Positions 8,198 to 18,105 of a DNA stretch of 64,000 nucleotides are shown here, piece by piece. The translations under genes were made by a program, and so were the position numbers. Each line of letters opens with the position of its first letter. Within the stretch, counting starts at the first letter, position 1. This DNA is from Candidatus Iainarchaeum sp. (GTDB lineage: Archaea > Iainarchaeota > Iainarchaeia > Iainarchaeales > JAAZKV01), in the NCBI GenBank assembly GCA_026397015.1, contig JAPLVR010000003.1, forward strand, positions 1 through 64,000. Reading direction: 5' to 3'. The notes below the pieces were generated by a model that was given only the letters and a program-made list of their open reading frames with translations, searched no databases and was not told where the DNA came from.

Positions 8198-9280
8198 ATG
8201 AATTTTATGGATTTGGAAAAGAAAATCGGGCTTGTAAAAGAGGTCGGCGAAGAAATAATTACCGAAGAGGAGTTGCGCGCGCTCCTGGAAAAAAAGAAAA
8301 CCCCAGTTGCGTACGACGGTTTTGAGCCGAGCGGCCAGATTCACATAGCGCAGGGAATAATGCGTGCGGTAAACATAAACAAAATGACAAAAGCAGGTTT
8401 CAAGTTCAAAATACTTGTTGCCGATTGGTTCGCCTGGGCGAACAACAAAATGGGTGGAAATCTCGAAACCATCCAAACAGCCGGCGAATATATGATTGAG
8501 GTTTGGAAAACAACAGGAATGGATTTGGATAATGTCGAGTTTGTCTGGGCAAACGGGTACATGGGGGACAAAAACTATTGGAAAACAGTAATGAACATCG
8601 CGACAAAAAACACCGTCAACAGAATTCTTCGCTGCTCACAGATAATGGGGAGAAACGAGGCGGAAAGCCTGCACGCCTCGCAAATATTGTATCCATGCAT
8701 GCAATGCGCCGACATTTTTTACCTGAAGGCAGATGTGGCGCAGCTCGGAATGGACCAGAGAAAAGTGAATGTCCTTGCAAGGGAAATAGGGGAAAAATTA
8801 GGTTACTGGAAACCGGTCGTAGTTTCGCACCACATGCTTGCAGGGTTGAAAGAAGTTAAAACGGAGGCGCAGGGAGCTGAAAGGAGCATTGAAATGAAAA
8901 TGTCAAAAAGCATTCCGGATTCCGCAATCTTTATGACAGATGGCGAGGAAGAGGTAAAAAGAAAAATTTCAAAGGCATTTTGCCCGGAAAAGGCCGTGCT
9001 GGAGAATCCAATATTAGAGTACAACAAGTATATTATTTTTGAAAAGTTCAAGAAAGTGAAAATCGAAAGGCCCGCAAAATTCGGCGGAGATGTTACCTAC
9101 AATTCCTACACGGAAATGGAAAATGATTTTGCGCAGGGAAAGCTGCATCCGCTGGATTTGAAAAACGCAACCGCTGCCAGCATAAACAAAATTCTTGAAC
9201 CCACAAGGAAGCACTTCGAAAAAAACAAGAAAGCGAAGGAGCTTTATGAAGCGGTCAGGGATGCGGCAATAACCCGATAG
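8198..9280 (+). CDS. tyrS: Tyrosyl-tRNA synthetase
   Basis: YDGFEPSGQIHIAQG and MKMSKS motifs; archaeal TyrRS length. Confidence 0.95.
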   Translation: MNFMDLEKKIGLVKEVGEEIITEEELRALLEKKKTPVAYDGFEPSGQIHIAQGIMRAVNINKMTKAGFKFKILVADWFAWANNKMGGNLETIQTAGEYMIEVWKTTGMDLDNVEFVWANGYMGDKNYWKTVMNIATKNTVNRILRCSQIMGRNEAESLHASQILYPCMQCADIFYLKADVAQLGMDQRKVNVLAREIGEKLGYWKPVVVSHHMLAGLKEVKTEAQGAERSIEMKMSKSIPDSAIFMTDGEEEVKRKISKAFCPEKAVLENPILEYNKYIIFEKFKKVKIERPAKFGGDVTYNSYTEMENDFAQGKLHPLDLKNATAASINKILEPTRKHFEKNKKAKELYEAVRDAAITR

Positions 9281-9382
9281 CTCCTGCGCGGGAAAAAATT
9301 AAAGGCTGTTTTGCTTTCCAAAAGTTGCTTTCCAAAAATCATTTTCGTTTTACCTTAAAAAAATTATTCCGCTTTCCAAAAA

Positions 9383-10381
9383 CTATTTTACCTTCTTAAA
9401 AACGCTCTTTATAAAATCAGGCGAAAGCGGGCCCTTTTCATGGCTCCTGACAAAAGGGAATTTGTTGTTTGGAATTTTTTTGTTTATAACGTACTGCTTC
9501 TGCTTGAAGCCGTCAAAGCCGCCACTCAGGTGCGGCGTTCTGACGCCGCCGGCATGCCCTAAAACCGCGGGTCCCACAAAGTTGAATATCAGGTCGCCAT
9601 GCGAATAATGATTCTCAATCTTCGTCTTGCAAACCTTCGAAGCCTTGTCAAACTTCGTGTTTGAAGGCATGGACGAACCGGCAAAAACCACCTTTTCAAC
9701 TTCCCCTTCCATGCCGGTCGATGCGAGCATATCATACAGCTTCTCAAGCTCATACAGCTTCTCAAGCGCCATGCGCCCGACATTTGTGCCGGCGCTGAAT
9801 CCGAAAACAGAAACCCTCTCGCCCCTTGCGAGCTTGGAAAACATATTTTTCGCGGCCTCTTCCGCGGCCTTTTCCTGCGCGCGCCAGTTCCAATGGTTCC
9901 AAAATATGTTGCTTTTGCCCCAGTTGTAAACATTTACCTCATATCCCTGCGATTCCAGCGCCTCAACCGCTTTTCTGTTTAGCTCCTGTTTTTCCTTATT
10001 GGCCGGGCTGTATGACCCGGGAAAGAAAAACACCACGTGCCTGCCGCTTTTCTGCGGCTGAACATGCCTCATTCCGCGCGCCCGGAACATCGGAAACCAA
10101 ATTCTCTTTTTCATGGAAACCGGCTCTGAAATATTTTTTGATTTTGCACGCTGGACCTCTCCGGCTTTTTGGCGCTGCACCGGGGCCCCTGCTGGACCGA
10201 CAGGCCCGGCTCTCGCATCTTTTATGGCTGAAAAAAGCAAAGGCACGCTGAGCGTTGCCGCCCCGAGAAAATTTTTGAAGCGTTTCCTGAACCTATGGGG
10301 TTTCATTGATGGCGCTGCCATAATATAAAACTGGTTCAATCTACTATTTATTGATTTTGATTGACCGTTTTGGCGCGCCAA
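9383..10381 (-). CDS. Predicted exported alpha/beta-hydrolase (lipase-like)
   Basis: VSVFGFSAGTNVG (GxSxG nucleophile elbow); N-terminal hydrophobic segment FLGAATLSVPLLFSAIKDARA; likely start near 10306. Confidence 0.6.
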   Translation of the reverse strand: MARQNGQSKSINSRLNQFYIMAAPSMKPHRFRKRFKNFLGAATLSVPLLFSAIKDARAGPVGPAGAPVQRQKAGEVQRAKSKNISEPVSMKKRIWFPMFRARGMRHVQPQKSGRHVVFFFPGSYSPANKEKQELNRKAVEALESQGYEVNVYNWGKSNIFWNHWNWRAQEKAAEEAAKNMFSKLARGERVSVFGFSAGTNVGRMALEKLYELEKLYDMLASTGMEGEVEKVVFAGSSMPSNTKFDKASKVCKTKIENHYSHGDLIFNFVGPAVLGHAGGVRTPHLSGGFDGFKQKQYVINKKIPNNKFPFVRSHEKGPLSPDFIKSVFKKVK

Positions 10382-10395
10382 TCTGAACCGCTAAT

Positions 10396-10405
10396 GTTTA
10401 TATAC
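10396..10405 (+). promoter_or_regulatory. TATA box of the AMP phosphorylase gene
   Basis: gtttatatac about 70 nt upstream of ATG 10474. Confidence 0.45.
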
Positions 10406-10473
10406 AACTTCAAATTATACTCTATCGAAAGCGCGTTTGGCGGACAAATTTTAAAAAAGAGTTTGGTGGGAAA

Positions 10474-11994
10474 ATGAACGGCTACGCTGAGGAAATGAGC
10501 GCAAAAATTTTTGGCATAAACACAGGCGAACTTGTAGTACTGCTGAATATCGCGGATGCAAAGAGCCTTGGTGTTTTTCCGCAGGACAGGCTGGAACTGA
10601 AAAACAAAAATAACGGAAAAACATGCGTTGCCGTTGTGGACACAAGCGATGACACCGTAAAATCCGGCGAGATAGGGGTATTTCACGAAGCGGAAAAATT
10701 GCTCGGGGTTAGAAACAAGGAAATTATAATAGTAAAGGCCGCGGAGCCGATAAAAAGCATCGATTACATAAAAAAGAAAATGAACGGCGAAAGGCTTTCA
10801 TACGAAGAAATTTTTGAAATTGTAAAGGATTTCGATGAAAATAGGTTAAGTGAAATAGAAGGAAGCGCTTTCGTAAGCGCGGTTTACATAAACAATTTCA
10901 GCATCGAAGAAACAATCTCGATGACAAAGGCCCTTATAGAAAACGGAAACAAACTGAAAATCGGGAAAGGGCCAGTTGTTGATAAGCACAGCGTTGGCGG
11001 CGTAAACGGAAGGGCGAGCATGATAATTGTTCCGATTGTCGCGTCAGCAGGGCTTTACATTCCAAAAACAAGTTCCAGGAGCATTACAAGCGCCGCCGGA
11101 ACGGCCGACGCGATGGAAGTGCTCGCACCCGTTTCATTTTCACTTGAAAAAATAAAGGAAATTACTGAAAAGCACGGCGCAATCATTGCGTGGGGCGGCG
11201 CAGTTGACCTTGCGCCCGCGGATGACAAAATAATAAGGCTTGAACATCCGCTTTCGCTTGACCCGCCCGGGCAGGTAATCGCCTCCGTACTTGCAAAAAA
11301 AGCGAGCGTCGGAAGCCAATGCGTTGTAATCGACCTCCCTGTCGGAAAAAATGTGAAAATAAAGGACAGGCAACTCGCAATGAAAATGGCAAAGGATTTT
11401 GTCGAAGTCGGAAAGCACATAGGAATGGAAGTTGAAGCGATAATCACAAACGGGGAGGAACCGAACGGCCTCGCGTTCGGTCCGGCGCTTGAAGCAAAAT
11501 ATGTGCTCGAAATACTTGAAGGAAAAAGGTTTGACAATTTAGCGCAAAAAAGCTGCGAATTGGCCGGAGCGCTTTTTGAGCTCGCAAAAACTTGCAAGCC
11601 TTGCCAGGGTTATGAAAAAGCAAAGGAAATACTTGAATCAGGAAGGGCACTGAAAAAAATGCAGGAAATAATCAAGGCGCAGGGGGGAAAAATTGATTCC
11701 AGCGAAAAGGTAATTCTTTCAAACATGAACAAAAAAATCTTCTCCCAGGAAGAGGGCACTATTTCCGAAATCAATACAAAAACAATAACGCGAATTGCTA
11801 GAATTGCCGGCGCGCCGGCGAATATGCTTGCGGGAGTGATGCTCTGCAAACAAGTGGGGGACAAAGTTAAGAAGGGCGATCCTTTAATGATTATTTACGG
11901 CGAAAACCAGCGAAAGCTTGAATTTGCCGTGAAAGCAGCGGAAAAAGATGCGGGATGCATTTTCGAAAGAATAATTTTGAGCAAAGTAATTTGA
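10474..11994 (+). CDS. deoA: AMP phosphorylase (thymidine phosphorylase family)
   Basis: VDKHSVGGVNGRASMIIVPIVASAGLYIPKTSSRSITSAAGTADAMEVLAPV; archaeal N-terminal domain. Confidence 0.92.
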   Translation: MNGYAEEMSAKIFGINTGELVVLLNIADAKSLGVFPQDRLELKNKNNGKTCVAVVDTSDDTVKSGEIGVFHEAEKLLGVRNKEIIIVKAAEPIKSIDYIKKKMNGERLSYEEIFEIVKDFDENRLSEIEGSAFVSAVYINNFSIEETISMTKALIENGNKLKIGKGPVVDKHSVGGVNGRASMIIVPIVASAGLYIPKTSSRSITSAAGTADAMEVLAPVSFSLEKIKEITEKHGAIIAWGGAVDLAPADDKIIRLEHPLSLDPPGQVIASVLAKKASVGSQCVVIDLPVGKNVKIKDRQLAMKMAKDFVEVGKHIGMEVEAIITNGEEPNGLAFGPALEAKYVLEILEGKRFDNLAQKSCELAGALFELAKTCKPCQGYEKAKEILESGRALKKMQEIIKAQGGKIDSSEKVILSNMNKKIFSQEEGTISEINTKTITRIARIAGAPANMLAGVMLCKQVGDKVKKGDPLMIIYGENQRKLEFAVKAAEKDAGCIFERIILSKVI

Positions 11995-12029
11995 TTTAGA
12001 AAAGGCGGCAAATTTTCTAATTCTCATTT

Positions 12030-12863
12030 TTAATTCTTTTCTGTAACGGCTTCGAAAACCCTAATCAGTTCTTCGGGCGTCATAAAATTTACTTTGACAT
12101 CGCCAAGTTCGAGCTTTTCAATTTTTTTCGCCGAATCCTTCCGAACTTTCAATTCATTTTCCAAAAAAGGGCGCGCCTGTTTCAGCGCGCGGGAAAGATT
12201 CTTGTTTTTGTATCTGAACAACTCCTTCAAAAAAAAGTAAAATTCATTGGAAACGTTCTTTCGCAAAAAATTTATTTCGACAACTGCGCTGCTGCATCCG
12301 GGCGGCGGAAAAAATTCTTTTCCGGGAACATTCGACAGCACCACATCGATTTGCGCGTTCAAATTTGCAAAAACCGTGAGCGCGCCGTATTCCATCAAAC
12401 CTTCAAAGGCCGTTAGCTTGTTTAAAAAGCCGGCGTCAAACATCAGCACGGCTTTTTCTATTTTTGACTGCACAATTTTTGCAACAAGTTTTGAAGAAAT
12501 ATGATACGGGGGAAGCGAAACCATCCTGTTGGCTTTGAGCGTGGAAAAATCCTGCTCAAGGGCGTCTCCTCCAATCAGCTTCAATTTTCCTTCGCTGATT
12601 TCTTTTGAAAATTTTTCCGAAAGAAGCTGGAGCATGTCCGGGCTTTTCTCAATTGCAATTACCTTGCATTCTGCAAGAAGTTTTTTTGTCAGGAATCCCG
12701 TTCCGGCGCCGACTTCTAAAACCAAATCGTCTTTCGAAAGCTGCGCCTTCTCAACCATCAAATCCAGAATGCTTTCGTTGATGCAAAAAAATTGTGAAAG
12801 TTTTTTTTCTGGCCTGAATCTGTACTTGGCCATCTGGTCCTGAAGCTCTTCAAACAAAGACAT
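12030..12863 (-). CDS. ksgA: rRNA adenine dimethyltransferase Dim1/KsgA homologue with atypical motif IV
   Basis: LEVGAGTGFLTKKLL SAM motif, KKLSQFF N-terminus, L21e-Rpb4-DUF655-Dim1 synteny; motif IV reads SLPPYHISS. Confidence 0.88.
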   Translation of the reverse strand: MSLFEELQDQMAKYRFRPEKKLSQFFCINESILDLMVEKAQLSKDDLVLEVGAGTGFLTKKLLAECKVIAIEKSPDMLQLLSEKFSKEISEGKLKLIGGDALEQDFSTLKANRMVSLPPYHISSKLVAKIVQSKIEKAVLMFDAGFLNKLTAFEGLMEYGALTVFANLNAQIDVVLSNVPGKEFFPPPGCSSAVVEINFLRKNVSNEFYFFLKELFRYKNKNLSRALKQARPFLENELKVRKDSAKKIEKLELGDVKVNFMTPEELIRVFEAVTEKN

Positions 12864-12908
12864 AAAAAAAATTGCCCTGCCGGCCAAATCTTTCGAGCGC
12901 GCTGCACT

Positions 12909-13547
12909 TTATGCGTGAAAACTTTTTCTCCCGAAATCTTTTCTCGGAAATCTTTCGCTCGAATCGCTGAATCTGTCATGCCGGAATGTTTCGTGTGGAG
13001 CGGCCGGAGCGCGGACGAAAAGATAATGCTTGTCTTCGATGCCTTCAAGCTCCTCAATTATTCTTTTTATAACTGCCTTCATCGGGTCGGGAACTCCCTT
13101 CACCCTTTTGGTGATTTCATCAAATGATTCAAACGATTTTTTCTCCCTCTCGTCAAGGATTGCAAGCATATGTTTCTTTCCCATTCCAGGCAGGAGCTCA
13201 AGCTGGTGCCTCTTCAACGAAATTCCTTTTGCAGTGTTGTAAAAGTTCAGGTATTTTTGTTTCTCCGCTTCAACCATTTTTACAACTATTCCCTCTAGTT
13301 CGGCAAGTGAATTTGATGTAAGGTCTTTGAACCCTATTCTCCCCTTTATTATTTCTATTTTATCCCTGCTTTCTTTTCCGGTGTAAACTTCCTCTCCAAC
13401 TGTCAGTTTTATTCCCGGCTTGACAGAGGCTTCAAGCATGGTAAAGTGTTCCTTGCCCAAAAGCTGCACAAGCGGTTCGGGTTTGAATGCCGCCGGCTTT
13501 CCTGTCGGCATAAAGTCAATCACAATTCCGTGCTCTTCAGTCATCAT
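12909..13547 (-). CDS. DUF655 family nucleic-acid-binding protein
   Basis: KRHQLELLPGMGKKHMLAILDEREKKSFESFDEI (helix-hairpin-helix-like) and synteny with Rpb4. Confidence 0.88.
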   Translation of the reverse strand: MMTEEHGIVIDFMPTGKPAAFKPEPLVQLLGKEHFTMLEASVKPGIKLTVGEEVYTGKESRDKIEIIKGRIGFKDLTSNSLAELEGIVVKMVEAEKQKYLNFYNTAKGISLKRHQLELLPGMGKKHMLAILDEREKKSFESFDEITKRVKGVPDPMKAVIKRIIEELEGIEDKHYLFVRAPAAPHETFRHDRFSDSSERFPRKDFGRKSFHA

Positions 13548-13587
13548 AAAAATCACACAAAATTTTGCCACCAAAAACTTGGATGCA

Positions 13588-13935
13588 TTACTGGACTTTT
13601 TCAGCAAACTTTTCCGTCAGCGAGATTACTGCTTTCATTTCGTCGTCAGTCATTGTCACATTCTTCGGTATAATTAGCTTCAACTGTTCTATCCTCGTTG
13701 GAATCACGTTCAATATTTCATATACAAGAAATTCATTCTCCTTCAACGGACCTATTTTTTTCAGCTCAGAAATAAGGTCTTCCGTCTGCTTCTCAGTGAG
13801 CTTCGCAAACTTTTCTATGAACTTGGAAGTCTGGTCCTGCTCGTATGTAAGTTCCTTTTCAGTGCCCCTTTCCTTCAGAACCTGTTTCACCTCAAAAAGC
13901 GAAACCGGTTTCATTGAAACAACCTTGTTTTCCAT
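13588..13935 (-). CDS. rpo4: RNA polymerase subunit Rpo4/Rpb4
   Basis: MENKVVSMKPVSLFEVKQVLKERG...VYEILNVIPTRIEQLKLIIPK; canonical position after L21e. Confidence 0.88.
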   Translation of the reverse strand: MENKVVSMKPVSLFEVKQVLKERGTEKELTYEQDQTSKFIEKFAKLTEKQTEDLISELKKIGPLKENEFLVYEILNVIPTRIEQLKLIIPKNVTMTDDEMKAVISLTEKFAEKVQ

Positions 13936-14009
13936 TTTTTCACCGCAAAAATAAAACCAATCATCAAAAATTTTCAATCCAAAAAAAATCATTAACAAAA
14001 AAACCAAAA

Positions 14010-14321
14010 TTATGAAGCCGGAGCAGGCGCTGACTGCTTCAGCTGTTTCAAGTGAACCGCGTTGGTTATTACCACATTTTCCTGGTCCCCTTTTTTCAAT
14101 GTCACTTCAAATGCGCCGCCCCTTCTGCCCGAAACCTTTCCTGTCAGCCCCTGAAAACTTTTGTCCGGCAGTCCGGCATGCTGGCTCGGGTCAATTACAA
14201 CCTGAACAGTATCGCCTTCCTTAAATTCACGCACAAGGTCGTTCACGCTGGCTTTCGTACCGGTCTTCTTGAATTTTGACCTAGTTTTTCCCCTCTTTCC
14301 CGGCTTTCTTGTCATCCCCAA
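14010..14321 (-). CDS. rpl21e: Ribosomal protein eL21
   Basis: RKPGKRGKTRSKFKKTGTKASVNDLVREFKEGDTVQVVIDPSQHAGLPDKSFQGLTGKV. Confidence 0.95.
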   Translation of the reverse strand: MGMTRKPGKRGKTRSKFKKTGTKASVNDLVREFKEGDTVQVVIDPSQHAGLPDKSFQGLTGKVSGRRGGAFEVTLKKGDQENVVITNAVHLKQLKQSAPAPAS

Positions 14322-14507
14322 TCACCTTGCGTAATTCCGCGTTTCAAGCTACTTATTAGACCAATAAAAAGCTTTAAAAAGGAAATTCTTTCGGCGAAAC
14401 AAAACCATCGAGGGGAGTGCAAAAATGCCAAAAAAATTGAGAAAAATCAAAAATGTACAAAAAACATTAAATACCCAAAAATTCATAATGTACTGGGACG
14501 GTTGAAA

Positions 14508-14939
14508 ATGGAAAAGAAGAAAAAAATGGAAAAAATTGTTGTCGCGGTTTCCGGCTATTTTACCGTATTGCACAAAGGGCACGTTGTGCATTTTGAGGAG
14601 GCAAAAAAACTCGGGAATTATTTGGTCGTTATTTTGAATAACGAAAGACAGCAGATAGCAAAAAAAGGAAAGTTGATTCACAAAATAGAAGATATCAAAT
14701 ACATCCTGGAAAGGCTCAGGATGGTTGACGAGGTTTTCATATCCATTGATGAAGATGAAAGCGTTTGCAAGTCGCTTGAAACGGTGATGCCCAACATTTA
14801 CGCAAAGGGCGGGGATAGGACCGCAGATAACATACCTGAAGTCGAAGCCTGCAAAAGGCTCGGCATAAAGGTAATCTACAATGTCGGCGGCGGCAAGTAT
14901 GACAGTTCAAGCAGGCTAATAAAAGAGGAAGGGCTTTAA
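14508..14939 (+). CDS. Cytidylyltransferase-family nucleotidyltransferase (RfaE2/HldE-C-like)
   Basis: GYFTVLHKGHVVHFEEAKKLGNYLVVILNN...AKGGDRTADNIPEVEACKRLG (HxGH). Confidence 0.8.
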   Translation: MEKKKKMEKIVVAVSGYFTVLHKGHVVHFEEAKKLGNYLVVILNNERQQIAKKGKLIHKIEDIKYILERLRMVDEVFISIDEDESVCKSLETVMPNIYAKGGDRTADNIPEVEACKRLGIKVIYNVGGGKYDSSSRLIKEEGL

Positions 14940-15056
14940 AAAAATGAAAAAAAGGAACCGGCGAAATGGTGGCCGCGCTCAAAAATTCAAGAAAAGTTTT
15001 CGCGACACACCTTCAAAAAAACTGATTTATAATCACTTCCGACCAGATTTTTTCGG

Positions 15057-15638
15057 TTGATTGATTTGAGCAACGCGATTTCATTAATAGCTTCGGATAT
15101 GAGGGCGCTGAAAAAAAACGACCCATCCGTGAAAAGCTACCTTGAAGCAGTTTTGTGCTCGACGCCGATTTGGACAATAATCGCGTACAGACTAATGAAT
15201 CCCCTGCAGAAAATGGGAATCCCTATTTTTCCGCGCTTTTTCATGACGCTTTCAAAAACTGTTACAGGGGTTGAGATACACCCGAGCGCGGAAATCGGAA
15301 AAAGCTTCTTCATCGACCACGGCGTCGGAGTTGTTATCGGGGAAACAACTAAGATCGGAGAAAACTGCGTCATGTTCCAAAATGTCACTCTTGGCGGAAC
15401 GGGAAAACACAAAATAAAAAGGCACCCTACAATCGGGAACAATGTTCTCATCGGGGCGGGCGCGACCCTTCTCGGCCCGATAAAAGTCGGCGACAACGTG
15501 AAAATAGGCGCCGAAACATTCATCATGATGAGGGATGTTCCAAGCAACTGCACCGTTGTCGGAGTTCCTGGAATAATTGTAAGGATGAACGGAAAAAAGG
15601 CGAGAAAAAAGCTCGAAAAAACGGCCGCCCAAATTTAA
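15057..15638 (+). CDS. cysE: Serine O-acetyltransferase
   Basis: Left-handed beta-helix: VTGVEIHPSAEIGKSFFIDHGVGVVIGETTKIGENCVMFQNVTLGGTGK; TTG start. Confidence 0.9.
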   Translation: MIDLSNAISLIASDMRALKKNDPSVKSYLEAVLCSTPIWTIIAYRLMNPLQKMGIPIFPRFFMTLSKTVTGVEIHPSAEIGKSFFIDHGVGVVIGETTKIGENCVMFQNVTLGGTGKHKIKRHPTIGNNVLIGAGATLLGPIKVGDNVKIGAETFIMMRDVPSNCTVVGVPGIIVRMNGKKARKKLEKTAAQI

Positions 15639-15710
15639 GCCGGGAATTTGAAACAGCTCAACGAAAATGCAAAAGCAAAACTATTTATTCAGGAATCGGT
15701 TTATTATAAA

Positions 15711-17243
15711 ATGTCTCTTGGCACTTTGCCCTCAACTGTGATAGGGATAATTATTCTCGTTGCAATAGGCTTGAGCGTCGGCACAAAAAAATTGGGCTTG
15801 AACCCGGTGCTCGGTTACATCCTCGCAGGATTTATTCTTGGCCCGTTCTTTCTTAATTTCTTGCGTCCCGAAGACGCGCTCGTGCAGGGTTTCGGAGAAA
15901 TGGGTTTGTTCATTCTCCTCTTCTATTTGGGTTTGGAACTTTCATTGAAAGACTTTTTGGAAGCAGGGGCTGCATCTTTCGGGCTGGCTATACTCGACAT
16001 GGTCGCATCTGCCGGAATAGGGTTCATAATAATGTTTTTCTTCGGCTATTCCCTGATGTTTTCTATTATCGTCGGCTTCATGCTTTTCTCAACCAGCACA
16101 GCAATTGTTGCAAAATTTGCAATTGACCGGGGTTTGTTGCAGAACCTCCCAACGAAACTTGCAATATCAATACTGATTCTGCAAGATTTTCTCGGAATCC
16201 TTCTTTTGGTTTTGATAACAAGTTTTTCGAAAGGGGGAGGCTCAAGTATCGGGCTGGCTTTTACTGCGCTTATTTTTGCGGTTTCGGCTTTCTTTGCCGT
16301 CCACCACCTTTCCGCGCGTGTTGGAAAGTGGCTCATTGACAACGGTTACGGGCATACGGAAATAACGCTTTATGCGCTCGGAATCGGCCTGATTGTCGCA
16401 ACAATAGGGGTAATGCTCGGGCTCTCAAGCGCATTGGGCGCTTACTTTGCCGGCTTTGCTCTGGCGGAAACCCCCTCCGGAAACAAAATAAAAAAAGACG
16501 TAAATTTTATGAGGGATTTTTTTCTGGTTTTCTTTTTCGTTGCATTTGGAACAACAATATTTTACAACTCCGTTGAGAAAGCTGTTATTCTCCCGCCGAC
16601 TCCAGAACTTTTAGCGCTGGGAGGCATTGCAATTCTCTTGGTGTTTGCGGCATTTGTCGCGCACGCACTCATAACCTCGATTTTCGGCCCGATTTTCGGC
16701 CTCTCAAGGCACGATTCAAGCATAACGGCAATACTGCTTCTGCCTCTCGGAGAATTTGTGGTAATCATTGCGACTGTTGCGGCAGGTTCCGGAATATTCG
16801 GCACGGCGGAAAGCGGTTTCATTTCAGTAATCGCTTTTTTGGTGATAGCAGTAAGCGTAATAGTTTTCCAGCCGCTATACGACCGAATCGAAACGATAAG
16901 AAAAATTACAAAAACTGTTCCGGAAATTTTTCAGGTTAAGCAGAAACAAACGGTGCTCAAACCGCACACCCCCTACACAATTTCCCTGCTCAAACGGATT
17001 GCTTCCAATTGCTTCATAGTTCTCTGCCTCGGATTGATGACGGTGTTACTCTATGAAGAATTGCCGCGCTTCGGGGTGCCGATAATTTACAGCAGACAGA
17101 TAACTGCCGCGGCGGTTTTCCTATTTTTTGCGGCTGTTCCGCTGGTAAATATTGTAAAGTCAATGAAACGCTTTTTCTCACACACAATAAAGGATGCCAG
17201 GCATGAAATCGGGCACAGCGGAAAGTGGGCGCATCACGCATAA
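15711..17243 (+). CDS. CPA2-family (Kef-type) cation/proton antiporter
   Basis: Multi-TM protein: GYILAGFILGPF..., EMGLFILLFYLGLELSLKDF..., LILQDFLGILLL. Confidence 0.88.
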   Translation: MSLGTLPSTVIGIIILVAIGLSVGTKKLGLNPVLGYILAGFILGPFFLNFLRPEDALVQGFGEMGLFILLFYLGLELSLKDFLEAGAASFGLAILDMVASAGIGFIIMFFFGYSLMFSIIVGFMLFSTSTAIVAKFAIDRGLLQNLPTKLAISILILQDFLGILLLVLITSFSKGGGSSIGLAFTALIFAVSAFFAVHHLSARVGKWLIDNGYGHTEITLYALGIGLIVATIGVMLGLSSALGAYFAGFALAETPSGNKIKKDVNFMRDFFLVFFFVAFGTTIFYNSVEKAVILPPTPELLALGGIAILLVFAAFVAHALITSIFGPIFGLSRHDSSITAILLLPLGEFVVIIATVAAGSGIFGTAESGFISVIAFLVIAVSVIVFQPLYDRIETIRKITKTVPEIFQVKQKQTVLKPHTPYTISLLKRIASNCFIVLCLGLMTVLLYEELPRFGVPIIYSRQITAAAVFLFFAAVPLVNIVKSMKRFFSHTIKDARHEIGHSGKWAHHA

Positions 17244-17295
17244 AAAAATTTTATTTGCTCGGGAAAAAAGAAAACGTTAAAAAATCATTTCGCGC

Positions 17296-17320
17296 GTTTA
17301 TAAACCCCCCTTTATAAATC
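17296..17320 (+). promoter_or_regulatory. Two tandem TATA-like elements upstream of tbp
   Basis: gtttataaac (17296-17305) and tttataaatc (17311-17320). Confidence 0.5.
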
Positions 17321-17370
17321 TAACGTGCGGGAAATTAATTAGGGCTTTTTAAAGCCGGGTGGGGATTCTG

Positions 17371-17922
17371 ATGAAATATACTATTGTAAATATGGTTGCT
17401 TCCGCGTCTCTTGATAAGACGCTTGACCTTTATTCTTTGGCTATTGGAATTCCAAACATAGAATATGAGCCGGAACAATTTCCAGGCGCGATACTCAAAA
17501 TAAAGGAGCCGAAAGTTTCAATGCTCCTGTTCAAAAACGGAAAGATAATATGCTCCGGAGCGAACAGCGAAAAACAGATAGTCCAGGGAATAAAAAGGGC
17601 GAGCCAGCTGATTCACGAATTGCAGCCGGAAGTGAAAGTAAAAAGAAAGGTTGATTTTACAGTGGTCAATTTTGTTGCAACCGCCAATCTTGATGTGAAC
17701 CTTGATTTGTTTGATGTTGCGATGAATCTTGACAACGTCGAGTACGAGCCTGAACAATTTCCTGGCGCCATTTTGAGGCTTGACGAACCGAAACTTACTT
17801 TCCTGCTTTTCAAAAACGGAAAAATGATTTGTGCGGGCGCAAAAAAAGAAGCGCACCTGAAGAAAGGATTAAAAATAGTCGAAGCACTCGTCGGAAAAAG
17901 AAGAAGGAAAAAGAAAAAATAA
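17371..17922 (+). CDS. tbp: TATA-box binding protein
   Basis: Two imperfect TBP repeats: YTIVNMVASASLDKTLDL...EYEPEQFPGAILKI and FTVVNFVATANLDVNLDL...EYEPEQFPGAILRL. Confidence 0.97.
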   Translation: MKYTIVNMVASASLDKTLDLYSLAIGIPNIEYEPEQFPGAILKIKEPKVSMLLFKNGKIICSGANSEKQIVQGIKRASQLIHELQPEVKVKRKVDFTVVNFVATANLDVNLDLFDVAMNLDNVEYEPEQFPGAILRLDEPKLTFLLFKNGKMICAGAKKEAHLKKGLKIVEALVGKRRRKKKK

Positions 17923-17990
17923 TTTTTTCCAAGGAAGATTGAAAACCTTCGGTGAGGTTAGTTTTATAAACTCTCTTTGCGCAATTGTTT

Positions 17991-18105
17991 TGAAGGCGGC
18001 CATACTGCGAGGGAAACACCCGGACCCATTCCGAACCCGGAAGTTAAGCCTTGCAAGGTTTGGCCTGGCACTACGCACATGCGGAGCCGCCAAAAGCTGC
18101 CTTCA
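17991..18105 (+). rRNA. rrf: 5S ribosomal RNA
   Basis: tgaaggcggc...gctgccttca terminal helix and the canonical cacccggacccattccgaacccggaagttaagcc core; TATA ttttataaac (about 17962-17971) roughly 25 nt upstream. Confidence 0.93.

Noticed and set aside
9383-10381. Tat-type signal peptide in the alpha/beta-hydrolase (RFRKRFKNFLGAATLS)
   Set aside because: No twin-arginine RRxFLK consensus; only a generic hydrophobic N-terminus is supportable.
17371-17922. Internal duplication in a short ORF
   Set aside because: It is the normal two-fold repeat of TATA-binding protein.
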